Assembly (NCBI RefSeq): GCF_010119935.1
Contig: NZ_CP048209.1
Span: 1,607,501-1,671,500 of the forward strand
DNA from: Paenibacillus lycopersici
Lineage (GTDB): Bacteria; Bacillota; Bacilli; Paenibacillales; Paenibacillaceae
Direction: 5' to 3'
Length of the DNA: 64,000 nucleotides
The notes under the pieces are model-generated. The model had not been told where the DNA came from. It saw only the letters and a list, made by a program, of their open reading frames with translations, and searched no databases. Within the stretch, counting starts at the first letter, position 1. Each line of letters starts with the position of its first letter. This document shows, piece after piece, positions 7,431 to 15,777 of the stretch. The position numbers and the translations under genes were made by a program.

Positions 7431-8300
7431 CATCGAGGAACCGGAGTCGGCAAGGAACCGGAGTCAGCAAGGAACCGGAGTCGGCAAGGAACCGGAGTCA
7501 GCAAGGAACCGGATTCATCGAGGAACCGGAGTCAGCAAGGAGCCGAAGTCAGTAAGGAACTGGATTCATCGAGGAACCAGAGTCGGCGAGAAAGCGGAGT
7601 CATCGAGGAGCCGAAGTCGGCAAGGAACCGGAGTCATCGTGGAACCAGAGTAGACGAGGAATAGAAGTCAGCAAGGAACCGGAGTCAACGAGGAATTGGA
7701 GTCAGCAAAGAGCCGAAGTCGGCGAGGAACCGGAGTAGACGAGGAATAGGAGTCAACAAGGAACCGAAGTCGGCGAGGAACCGGAGTCGGCAAGGGACCG
7801 GAGTCGGCAAGGGGCCGGAGACAGCAAAGAGCCGAAGTCGGCAAAGAGCCGAAGTCGGCAAGGGACCGGAGTCGGCGAGGAACCGGAGACATGAGGAACC
7901 GGAGTCGGCAAGGGGCCGAAGTCAGTAAGGAACCGGAGACAGCAAAGAGCCGAAGTCATCGAGGAACCGGAGTCAGCAAGGAGCCGAAGTCGGCAAGGAA
8001 CCGGAGACATGAGGAACCGGAGTCAGCAAGGAGCCGAAGTCGGCAAGGAACCGGAGTCAGCAAGGAGCCGAAGTCGGCAAGGAACCGGAGACAGTAAATA
8101 GCCGAAGTCGGCAAGGGACCGGAGTCGGCAAAGAACCGGAGACAGCAAAGAGCCGAAGTCATCGAGGAACCGGAGTCAGCAAGGAGCCGAAGTCGGCAAG
8201 GAACCGGAGACAGCAAATAGCCGAAGTCGGCAAGGGACCGGAGTCATCGAGGAATCAGAATCGGCGAGAAATCGCAGTCGGCAAGGAACCGAAATCAGCG
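7431..8300. repeat. About 50 tandem copies of a 17-bp unit
   Basis: The unit is GGAACCGGAGTCGGCAA with frequent A/G and TC variants (GGAGCCGAAGTCAGTAA, GGAACCGGAGACATGA). A 17-bp period rotates the reading frame each unit, so the open frames seen on both strands are by-products of composition, not genes. There are no unique spacers, which excludes CRISPR. Confidence 0.92.
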
Positions 8301-8478
8301 AAGCCAGACGCCAGACTGGGAATGGGCTAGAGTGCAACAGAGAGTGGTGTTCGTCAACTTCCTGCTGCGTGCCAACCGGGTGATCCAGCATTATCCACGC
8401 TAAACGGGGATATGCGTAGAGGAAGAAGCCTTACGAACCGTATACGCCTTAAACGAACGAAAAGCTCGCCTCACGCAA

Positions 8479-8615
8479 GCTAACGAATCTGACACGTGCT
8501 ATCTTGGTGCCAACGGCAAGCCATTAGGGGAAATCTGCCGAATAGCGTGCCTGAGATTCGTTACGCTGCAGAATGCACCCATAAGGCGTGAATAGCGTGA
8601 ACCAGATTCGTTAGC
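8479..8615. repeat. Three-copy motif cluster (one inverted, two direct), cluster B
   Basis: An inverted copy at 8479-8502 starts GCTAACGAATCTG. Direct copies at 8541-8565 and 8591-8615 start AATAGCGTG and contain AGATTCGTTA. The direct copies are 50 bp apart, and the layout matches clusters at 2051 and 26802 although the core sequence differs. Confidence 0.75.
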
Positions 8616-8724
8616 TTCGATAGTCTGCACTCAAAGGCCACGAATCCTATCGTCGGCAGACCCCTAGGTCAGCGAAGCCAGACCGAAGTACGGAGAAGAG
8701 GCGATGAATGGTTCGTAGGCTTCA

Positions 8725-9118
8725 CGCGATCATGGTTCACAGGATCATGGTTCCTGGATTCACGGGTTCACAGGTTCACAGGTTCACGAGTTCCTGGGTT
8801 TCATGGGTTCAGAGGTTTCATGGGTTCAAAGGGTTCATGGGTTCACAGGTTCAGAGGTTTCATGGGCTCACGGGTTTCACGGTTTCACGGGTTCGCGGGT
8901 CCACAGGTTTCATGGGTTCAGAGGTTTCATGGGTTAGAGGTTTCATGGCTTCAAAGGTTTCATGGGTTCACATGTTTCATGGGCTCACGGGGTTCACGGG
9001 TTCGCGGGTCCACAGGTTTCACGGGCTCACGGATTTCACGGTTTTCATGGGTTCAGAGGTTCCGGGTTCACGGGTTCATGAATTCACGGGTTCACAGGTT
9101 CAACGGTTTTAAGGGTTC
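8725..9118. repeat. Degenerate short tandem repeats of GGTTCATGG/GGTTCACAG type
   Basis: Nearly 400 bases are made of 8-9-base words such as GGTTCACAG, GGTTCATGG and GGTTTCATG. Trp/Phe/Gly/Ser-rich open frames through it are spurious. Confidence 0.9.
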
Positions 9119-9325
9119 AGGCATGCCAGGCCATAGGCCAAAGCCGACAGGCTCGAATAAATACGGAATCGAAATCCAAACGATGGAGTTCCCCCATGTT
9201 TGATAAGGTTTAAGCATCCGGCAAGAAGTGCCCCGAGGGGTTGCGAAATCGGAACATCGAAGGTGAGTGCTGCATTCCCTGTCATCCGACAGCGAACGCA
9301 AACCAATCGCCTTAAACGGTCGCCT

Positions 9326-9372
9326 TTGTAGTCGGATTTCCGCCTCTACATAATCAAATGAAGGAAATCCGA
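9326..9372 (+). promoter_or_regulatory. Promoter with inverted repeat upstream of the second dehydrogenase
   Basis: -35 TTGTAG (9326-9331), 17-bp spacer, -10 CATAAT (9349-9354). Perfect arms TCGGATTTCC (9332-9341) and GGAAATCCGA (9363-9372) flank the -10, suggesting an operator or 5'-UTR hairpin. Confidence 0.5.
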
Positions 9373-9451
9373 TCTACGCCAGCGAGCGGAGACCCGCAAC
9401 GTCCGCAGGACACACCAAATGCCGGATGATTAAAAAGGAGGGCTAGGCGAT

Positions 9452-10489
9452 ATGAAAGCGGCCGTACTGCACGCACTCGACCACATGGTCGTCGAAGAAG
9501 TCCAGCTGCCGTCCATCGACGACGACAGCATGCTCATGAAAGTCGAAGCCGTCGGCATCTGCGGCTCCGACATCCGAATCTACCACCACGGCAACAGCCG
9601 TGTGGAATTGCCGCAGATTCTCGGCCACGAATCGTCCGGCCGGATCGTCGCGGTCGGCGCGAACGTGACCAAGTTCAAGGTCGGCGACCGCGTGTCGCTC
9701 GGCGCCGACGTCCCGTGCGGCGAATGCGTCTTCTGCGAAGCCGGCATCGGCAACAACTGCCAGATCAACTACGCGATGGGCTACCAGTTCGCCGGCAGCT
9801 TCGCGGACTATGTGCTGCTGAACAAAATGATGGTCAACTTCGGGCCGATTCACAACATCCCTGACCACGTCTCCCACGAGGAAGCCGCGCTCGCCGAACC
9901 GCTCGCCTGCGTCATCAACGCGCTGGAGCTGTCGAATATCCGGCTCGGCGACACCGTCGTCGTTATCGGCGCCGGCCCGATCGGCTGCATGCTCGTCGAG
10001 GTCGCCAAAATGATGGGCGCGACCAAGGTCATCCTCGTCCAGCGCTCGCGCCCGCGCCTCGAGCTGGCGAAGCAGTTCGGCGCGCACGCCTATATCTGCT
10101 CGAACGAAGAGAACGCGATCGAGCGCGTGCTCGAAGAGACCGGCGGCCTCGGCGCGGACGTCGTCATCACGTCGAACCCGTCGCCGGAAGCGCAGGTCGA
10201 TGCCATCCACATGGCGAAGAATCGCGCGCGCGTCAACTTCTTCGGCGGCCTGCCGAAGGGCAAATCGCTCGTGACGCTGGACACGAACATCATCCACTAC
10301 AAGGAGCTGTTCGTGCACGGCGCCCACGGCTCGCTGCCGTCGCATCATCAGAAGGCGATCGACCTGATCGCATCCGGCGCAATCGACATGAAGAAATACA
10401 TCTCGCACACGTTCCCGCTAGACGACATTCAGGAAGCGATCCGCACGGCGGAAAGCCATGTCGGCATGCGGGTCATCGTCAAGCCGTAG
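9452..10489 (+). CDS. Zinc-dependent medium-chain dehydrogenase (sorbitol/threonine dehydrogenase type)
   Basis: 345 residues. Catalytic-zinc motif VGICGSDIRIYHHG with GHESSGRIVAVG; structural-zinc cysteines in CGECVFCEAGIGNNC; Rossmann fold around VVIGAGPIGCMLVEVAKMMG (about 169-188). The ribosome site AAGGAGG stands about 10 bases before ATG 9452. It is a paralogue of the 6313 dehydrogenase only at family level and may act on a different polyol. The next gene starts 22 bases downstream, so this is the head of an operon with the epimerase and isomerase. Confidence 0.88.
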   Translation: MKAAVLHALDHMVVEEVQLPSIDDDSMLMKVEAVGICGSDIRIYHHGNSRVELPQILGHESSGRIVAVGANVTKFKVGDRVSLGADVPCGECVFCEAGIGNNCQINYAMGYQFAGSFADYVLLNKMMVNFGPIHNIPDHVSHEEAALAEPLACVINALELSNIRLGDTVVVIGAGPIGCMLVEVAKMMGATKVILVQRSRPRLELAKQFGAHAYICSNEENAIERVLEETGGLGADVVITSNPSPEAQVDAIHMAKNRARVNFFGGLPKGKSLVTLDTNIIHYKELFVHGAHGSLPSHHQKAIDLIASGAIDMKKYISHTFPLDDIQEAIRTAESHVGMRVIVKP

Positions 10490-10511
10490 GCCATAAGGAG
10501 GCGAACAGCGC

Positions 10512-11189
10512 ATGGCAGGCAAAATCTCTCCTTCGATGATGTGCGCGGACTTCCGGCGGCTGGAGCAGACGATCGGCGCGTTCGAGCAGGCCGGAGTCGA
10601 GTATTTGCACATCGACATCATGGACGGCCGCTTCGTGCCGAACTTCACGCTCGGTCCGGATTTCGTCCGGACGCTGCGCGAAATGACCGCGATTCCGATC
10701 GATCTGCATCTGATGGTGGAGCGGCCGGAGGATCATTTGCACTTGTTCCCGATTCAGCCCGGCGACATCGTGTCCGTGCATCAAGAGGCGTCCGTCCACT
10801 TGCAGCGGACGCTGCAGGAGATCCGGTCGCGTGGGGCAAGGCCGTCGGTGGCGCTCAATCCGGCGACGCCGATCTATACCGTCGACGATATCCTCGACGA
10901 TCTCGACGTCGTGCTCGTCATGACCGTCAACCCCGGCTTCGCCGGGCAGAAGCTCGTGCCGGCTACCCTCCGCAAGATCGCCAATATGAAGCGTCATCTG
11001 GCGGAAATGGGCTACGGCGGGGTGGAGATCGAGGTCGACGGCAACATTTCGTACGAGAACGCGGTCAAGATGCAGGCGGCGGGCGCGGATATTTTCGTCG
11101 CGGGCACGTCGAGCATCTTCAAGAAGGACGCGGACCTGCTGGAATTGACCGAGAAGTTCCGCGCCTCGATTACGTCCTCGATTGCCTAA
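10512..11189 (+). CDS. Ribulose-phosphate 3-epimerase family (pentulose or allulose phosphate)
   Basis: 225 residues, the normal length for the Rpe/AlsE family, which epimerises ketose phosphates at C3 using a metal ion and two aspartates. Signatures are SPSMMCADF at the N-terminus, HIDIMDGRFVPNFTLGPD (metal His/Asp), DLHLMVERPEDH, VMTVNPGFAGQK (catalytic loop) and EVDGNIS (second Asp). The family cannot be split reliably into ribulose-5-P and allulose-6-P epimerases by eye. Neighbouring RhaI-type isomerase and dehydrogenases suggest a dedicated rare-sugar role rather than the housekeeping Rpe. Confidence 0.88.
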   Translation: MAGKISPSMMCADFRRLEQTIGAFEQAGVEYLHIDIMDGRFVPNFTLGPDFVRTLREMTAIPIDLHLMVERPEDHLHLFPIQPGDIVSVHQEASVHLQRTLQEIRSRGARPSVALNPATPIYTVDDILDDLDVVLVMTVNPGFAGQKLVPATLRKIANMKRHLAEMGYGGVEIEVDGNISYENAVKMQAAGADIFVAGTSSIFKKDADLLELTEKFRASITSSIA

Positions 11190-11263
11190 ATCGATTGCCT
11201 AATTGGTAAACGCATACGTACCTTGCAACACAACCTTATCTTAAGGAAAGCGGGGAATCATGC

Positions 11264-12490
11264 ATGACGGACAGCGCATACGCCTGGTTCGAGCGGGAGC
11301 AGCGGGAACGGGGCATCGATATCGCGCAGGTGAAAGCAAGCTTGAACGCGCTCAAGATCGAGACGCCCTCCTGGGGCTACGCCGATCAAGGCACGCGGTT
11401 TCAAACCTTCAAGAAAGCCGGCGCGGCCCGGACCGTGACGGAGAAACTGGAAGACGCGGCGATGGTGCACCGGCTGACGGGCGCCTGCCCGAACGTCGCG
11501 ATTCACATCCCATGGGACCATACGGACGATTACGGCAAGCTGGCCGCCGACGCAAGATCGCTCGGCATCGGCATCGGCGCCGTCAATCCCAACTTGTTCC
11601 AGGAGGACGCGTACATGCTCGGCAGCGTCACCCATCACGATCCCGCCGTCCGCCGACGGGCGGTGGAGCATCTGCTGGAATGCGTCGACATCGCCCGGGC
11701 GACGGGCTCCGACGCCCTCAGCCTCTGGTTCGCGGACGGCACGAACTACCCCGGCCAAGCCGACTTCCGCCAGCGGAAAGGATGGATGGAGGAGTCGCTG
11801 CGGGAGCTGTACGCGGGGCTCGATCCGCATATGCGGATGCTGATCGAATATAAGTTCTTCGAACCGGCGTTCTATCATACCGATCTGGCGGATTGGGGCA
11901 TGGCCTACAACACGGCGCTCAAGCTCGGCCCGCAGGCGGAAGTGCTCGTCGATACGGGGCATCATCCGCAAGGGACGAACATCGAGCATATCGTGGCCTA
12001 CCTGCTCGACGAAGGACGGCTCGGCGGCTTCCACTTCAACGCGCGCAAATACGCCGACGACGACCTCATCGTCGGGTCGGCGAATCCGTACGAGCTGTTC
12101 TTGATTTTCTCCCAGATCGCGCTTGCGGAACGCGACCGCGCGCATCCGGCGGTCAAGCGGACGGCCGAACGGATCGCCTACATGATCGACCAGAGCCACA
12201 ACATCGAAGCGAAGGTGCCGGCGATGATCCGCTCCGTCATGAACGTGCAGACGCAGTACGCGAAGGCGCTGCTCATCAACTGGGACGCGCTGGCCGAAGC
12301 GCAGCGCGCGGGCGATGTGCTGGAAGCCGAAGCCGCCGTGCGCGAAGCGTTCGAGCAGAACGTCACGCCACTGCTGCAGGCGGTGCGCGAGGAAGCCGGA
12401 CTGCCGGCCGACCCGATGCAGGCGTACAAGGCAAGCGGGTACGGCGCGCGGATCGTGAGCGCGCGGTCGCCGAAGGCCGTCACGCATTGA
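11264..12490 (+). CDS. rhaI: L-rhamnose isomerase-type sugar isomerase (RhaI family)
   Basis: 408 residues, resembling the Pseudomonas stutzeri L-rhamnose isomerase (RhaI) rather than E. coli RhaA. It interconverts aldoses and ketoses (L-rhamnose/L-rhamnulose; homologues also use D-allose/D-allulose). Matching segments: PSWGYADQGTRF, PNVAIHIPWD, DALSLWFADGTNYPGQ, EYKFFEPAFYHT (metal Glu), VDTGHHPQGTNIEHIVA, GGFHFNARKYADDDL, MIDQSHN and a C-terminal YKASGYGARI. The last nine residues (ARSPKAVTH) and the stop are encoded by the first unit of the 32-bp array downstream, so that array has replaced or extended the natural C-terminus. ATG 11264 has only a loosely spaced ribosome site (AAGGAAAGCGGGG). 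Confidence 0.87.
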   Translation: MTDSAYAWFEREQRERGIDIAQVKASLNALKIETPSWGYADQGTRFQTFKKAGAARTVTEKLEDAAMVHRLTGACPNVAIHIPWDHTDDYGKLAADARSLGIGIGAVNPNLFQEDAYMLGSVTHHDPAVRRRAVEHLLECVDIARATGSDALSLWFADGTNYPGQADFRQRKGWMEESLRELYAGLDPHMRMLIEYKFFEPAFYHTDLADWGMAYNTALKLGPQAEVLVDTGHHPQGTNIEHIVAYLLDEGRLGGFHFNARKYADDDLIVGSANPYELFLIFSQIALAERDRAHPAVKRTAERIAYMIDQSHNIEAKVPAMIRSVMNVQTQYAKALLINWDALAEAQRAGDVLEAEAAVREAFEQNVTPLLQAVREEAGLPADPMQAYKASGYGARIVSARSPKAVTH

Positions 12491-12880
12491 TCGCGGTCGC
12501 CCAAGGCAGACACGCACTGATCGCGCGCTCGCCCAAGGCAGACACGCATTGATCGCGCGGTCGCCGAAGGCCGTCACGCATTGATCGCGCGCTCGCCCAA
12601 GGCAGACACGCACTGATTGCGCGGTCGCCGAAGGCCGTCACGCATTGATCGCGCGGTCGCCCAAGGCAGACACGCACTGATCGCGCGCTCGCCGAAGGCC
12701 GTCACGCATTGATCGCGCGCTCGCCCAAGGAAGACACGCACTGATTGCGCGCTCGCCGAAGGCAGACGCGCATTGATCGCGCGCTCGCCGAAGGCCTTCA
12801 CGCATTGAGCGCGCGCTCGCCCAAGGCCATCACGCGCTGATCGCGCTCATCCAAGGTCAGCGCGCTCTTATCGCGCTCGC
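12458..12880. repeat. About 13 tandem 32-bp units starting inside the rhaI stop region
   Basis: The unit is like GATCGCGCGGTCGCCGAAGG followed by CCGTCACGCATT, alternating with a CCCAAGGCAGACACGCACT variant. The first unit encodes the isomerase C-terminus and stop. Later units decay toward 12880. The repeat is non-coding after 12490. Confidence 0.88.
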
Positions 12881-13023
12881 CCTTCCGAGCGTCCGTTACG
12901 CGTTCGCCGATCGCCGGCGCTAAGGCTGACCGACCGCCGGCGGTTTCGGCATATACAACGTCCATTCGCAGTACATCCCATGCATAACCGCCTTATATAG
13001 ACTTTCGCGCAAACAGTCACAAA

Positions 13024-13058
13024 AAACGCATGCTTTTACAGATGCGTTTCTTTTTTTT
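13024..13058 (+). terminator. Terminator of the rhaI operon
   Basis: Eight-bp perfect arms AAACGCAT (13024-13031) and ATGCGTTT (13042-13049) are followed by C and eight T. Confidence 0.8.
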
Positions 13059-13063
13059 CCTGT

Positions 13064-13069
13064 TATAAT
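13064..13069 (+). promoter_or_regulatory. -10 element of the sigma-factor gene
   Basis: TATAAT lies 40 bases before the GTG start. No good -35 is visible because the preceding bases are the T-run of the terminator. Confidence 0.4.
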
Positions 13070-13108
13070 AGAAGGTAGAAGGATGACGGGCGGCAAAGGA
13101 GAATCGCG

Positions 13109-13711
13109 GTGAACGAGGCGCAATTAGTGATGTTGTCAAGGCAAGGCGACGAATCGGCCTTCAATAAGCTGGTCGAGCTCTACAAGGATAAACTGTTTCA
13201 TATGGCCCATCGCATCCTCCGCAGCAAGACGGAATGCGAGGACGTCGTGCAGGAAACGTTCCTGAAGGTGTATTTGAATTTGAATCGCTTCGACGAGAAC
13301 AAACGGTTCTCCACGTGGATTTTCCACATCGGGAAGAACGTCTGCCTCGATTTGCTGCGCCGCCGCAAGACGCCGCCGCTGCCGCTGGATCAGCCCGTGA
13401 CGGCGAACTCCGACCAGCAGCTGTCGCTGCATGAAGTCATTCCGCACGCCTCGCTGACGCCGGAAAGCCAGGTGATCGAGCGCGAGCTCGCCTCCACGAT
13501 GGCCGACCTGATCGAGAGGCTGCCCGAGAAGTACAAGAACGTCGTCTACCAGCGCTACGTCCTCGACATGTCGATGGAAGACATCGGGCTGGCGAACAAC
13601 ATTCCCGTCAATACCGTGAAGTCGCGCATTCATCGCGGCAAGGATTTCATGAAGAAGCGGTGGGGCAAGACGCTGCTGATCTATTCCCTGCTGCTGTTCA
13701 GCTTCTTCTGA
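13109..13711 (+). CDS. ECF sigma factor, SigW-like, with hydrophobic tail
   Basis: 200 residues. Region 2 (FNKLVELYKDKLFHMAHRIL, ECEDVVQETFLKVYLN, RFSTWIFHIGKNVCLDLLRR) and region 4 (LPEKYKNVVYQRYVLDMSMEDI...PVNTVKSRIHRGKDFMKKRW) resemble the SigW group. It recruits RNA polymerase to stress or envelope promoters. GTG 13109 has AAAGGAGAA ahead. No anti-sigma gene adjoins it. Instead the protein ends in a hydrophobic run (TLLIYSLLLFSFF) that could touch the membrane, which is odd for this family. The next gene, a histidine kinase, begins about 210 bases on after a terminator. Confidence 0.88.
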   Translation: MNEAQLVMLSRQGDESAFNKLVELYKDKLFHMAHRILRSKTECEDVVQETFLKVYLNLNRFDENKRFSTWIFHIGKNVCLDLLRRRKTPPLPLDQPVTANSDQQLSLHEVIPHASLTPESQVIERELASTMADLIERLPEKYKNVVYQRYVLDMSMEDIGLANNIPVNTVKSRIHRGKDFMKKRWGKTLLIYSLLLFSFF

Positions 13712-13784
13712 TCGAGCGGATCGGAAGCGGCGGGACGCGAACTATCGGCGCGACAGATCGAGAGTTACCCGTAAACGTCATGAA

Positions 13785-13821
13785 GCGTGCGAACCGGCCG
13801 GCCGGTTGGCGCGCTTTTTTT
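13785..13821 (+). terminator. Terminator of the sigma-factor gene
   Basis: The palindrome AACCGGCCGGCCGGTT (13792-13807), flanked by GCGTGC and GGCGCGC, is followed by seven T. Confidence 0.75.
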
Positions 13822-13923
13822 GATCGTGCGGGAGGTCCCCGAACGGCGAGTTGAAACGAGGATATATATGCATGCTATAATCATCTTCATGAAGATAAGG
13901 CATGCAGCGAAGGGGAGAAGAAC

Positions 13924-15777
13924 GTGAAGTCCGTCATCAAGATCGGTCAGCTATGGTCCGTATTTCGCGATATGCGGATGGAACGCAAGCTGCTGCTCGT
14001 CTTCCTGCTTCTGATAACGCTTCCACTGACGTTCATCGGCGCCGTCTCCTACCGGAACTACGCGCATTCGATCGAACGGAACACGATCGCCTATTCGACG
14101 ACGACGCTGGGCAACATGCTCGATAACCTCGACGATTATATCGACGACATGAGCCGCATCTCCTCGATTCCGGCGTATCAGGACGAGATCAAGTCGAATC
14201 TGCTCGCGTCTAACAAGTATCACGAGCAGCATGCGCAGAACGACAACTTCGATCTGCTGCTGACGATCCAGCGCGGCATCGAAGGGAATATTTCGTTCAT
14301 CAACAATATTAAGCGGGGGGCGACCTCGGTTTATATTTTCGATAAATACGGCAACGGGTATTACTCGGCGAAATCGGGCGGCATCCGGATGAATGTCAAG
14401 GACAGCTACCAGACATGGATGGAGAAAGCCGCCCGCACGAGCGGCGAAGCGCTGCTCATCGGCACGCAGAAGTATACGAGCAACCTGAAGAGCACGCGCT
14501 ACGCCTTCACGGTCGTGCGCAAAGTCATCGACAATTCGCTGCACGACATCGGCCTGATCGCGGTGGATGCCAACATCAGCGTCATCGAAGACCAGATCGC
14601 CAAGCTGGACAAGGTGACGCGCGGCAAATCGTTCATCTACGATTCGCGGGGCAACGTCATCTACGACAGCGACAAGAAGCTGCTGGCGACGAACATCGTC
14701 GGCATGCCGATGGTGCAGCGCGCGGGCGGCGGGGAAGGCAGCTTCTACATGACGGAGGACGGCGTGCAGCATCTGTACATCTACACGACGTCGGCCAATA
14801 CGAAATGGACGGTCATGACGTCCATACCGGTCAAGGAATTGACGCGGAACACGGCGGTCATCCGGAACGTGACCTGGATCCTGACGTTCCTGACGATCGG
14901 CATCGCGCTTCTGATCTCGATCTTCTTCTCGTTCGCCCTGACGAAGCCGCTCCGCTCCATGATGCGGCTGATGAGACGGGTGCAGGACGGCGATTTCAGC
15001 GTGAAGTTTCAGGTGAAGCGCAGGGACGAGATCGGTCAGCTCGGCAACCAGTTCAACCGGATGATCGTGCGGATCGACGACTTGATTCAAGATATATACG
15101 GCATGGAGACGAAGAAGAAGGAAGCGGAGCTGCATGCGCTGCAGAGCCAGATCAATCCGCATTTCATGTACAACACGCTGGAATCGATCCGCATGGCCGC
15201 CGAGCTGAACGACGATACGGACGCCGCCGACATGCTGGCGATTCTCGGCAAGCTGCTCCGCTACAGCATCAGCGACCTGAACGAGAAGGTGACGCTCGGC
15301 AGCGAGCTGAACCATGTCCGTTATTACGTGGAGCTGCTTAATTACCGCTATCCGGGACGATTCGCGCTGACCGTCGACGTACCGGATACGCTGGAGGCGT
15401 ACGAGCTGCTCAAGCTCGTGCTGCAGCCGATCGTCGAGAACGCGATCTATCACGGCATGGACGACAACAAGCCGCGGATGGCGTTGACCGTCGCGGCATG
15501 GGAGACGGAGCAGGCCGTCTTCATCCGCATGACGGATGACGGCATCGGCATGGACGAGGACACGCTGGAACGGCTGAGTCTTTCCTTCAGCGGGGCGCAT
15601 GAGGAAGCGGGCACCAATTATGCGCCGTTCAAGCGATCGGGCATGGGGCTGCGAAACGTGAACGAACGCATCCGGCTGCACTACGGGGCGAATTTCGGCT
15701 TGACCGTCGCAAGCGAGCTTGGAATCGGAACGCAGGTTACGCTATCGCTGCCTGCTTGGGGAGGACGGAACGAATGA
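13924..15777 (+). CDS. YesM-type sensor histidine kinase
   Basis: 617 residues. TM1 about 22-42 (LLLVFLLLITLPLTFIGAVS), a roughly 270-residue extracytoplasmic sensor domain, TM2 about 318-340, a HAMP domain, the His-kinase motif LQSQINPHFMYNTLESIRM (about 404-422) and a HATPase domain with IVENAIYHG (N box), DDGIGMD and GMGLRNVNERI. This is the YesM/LytS-like kinase family that pairs with YesN-type AraC response regulators (family knowledge). GTG 13924 follows AGGGGAGAAG. The stop overlaps the ATG of the next gene (ATGA), coupling the kinase to a solute-binding protein. No response regulator adjoins; the nearest candidate is at 22743. Confidence 0.93.
   Translation: MKSVIKIGQLWSVFRDMRMERKLLLVFLLLITLPLTFIGAVSYRNYAHSIERNTIAYSTTTLGNMLDNLDDYIDDMSRISSIPAYQDEIKSNLLASNKYHEQHAQNDNFDLLLTIQRGIEGNISFINNIKRGATSVYIFDKYGNGYYSAKSGGIRMNVKDSYQTWMEKAARTSGEALLIGTQKYTSNLKSTRYAFTVVRKVIDNSLHDIGLIAVDANISVIEDQIAKLDKVTRGKSFIYDSRGNVIYDSDKKLLATNIVGMPMVQRAGGGEGSFYMTEDGVQHLYIYTTSANTKWTVMTSIPVKELTRNTAVIRNVTWILTFLTIGIALLISIFFSFALTKPLRSMMRLMRRVQDGDFSVKFQVKRRDEIGQLGNQFNRMIVRIDDLIQDIYGMETKKKEAELHALQSQINPHFMYNTLESIRMAAELNDDTDAADMLAILGKLLRYSISDLNEKVTLGSELNHVRYYVELLNYRYPGRFALTVDVPDTLEAYELLKLVLQPIVENAIYHGMDDNKPRMALTVAAWETEQAVFIRMTDDGIGMDEDTLERLSLSFSGAHEEAGTNYAPFKRSGMGLRNVNERIRLHYGANFGLTVASELGIGTQVTLSLPAWGGRNE

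Larger units (their letters stand above)
7369..9451. other. 2.1-kb non-coding region dominated by tandem repeats
   Basis: No believable gene is present between the two dehydrogenases. The region holds about 50 copies of a 17-bp unit (7431-8300), a three-copy motif cluster (8479-8615), a GGTTCATGG-type repeat field (8725-9118) and a promoter with an inverted repeat (9326-9372). Stretches 8300-8478 and 8616-8724 show nothing identifiable. Confidence 0.8.

Noticed and set aside
7429..8300. CRISPR array
   Set aside because: The units are contiguous 17-mers with no unique spacers and no cas genes.
8708..9203. Trp/Phe/Ser-rich proteins of 130 residues
   Set aside because: Open frames arise from the GGTTCATGG repeat; frames overlap each other, lack ribosome sites and look like no protein.
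13951..15681. 576-codon ORF on the minus strand
   Set aside because: Antisense shadow of the histidine kinase.
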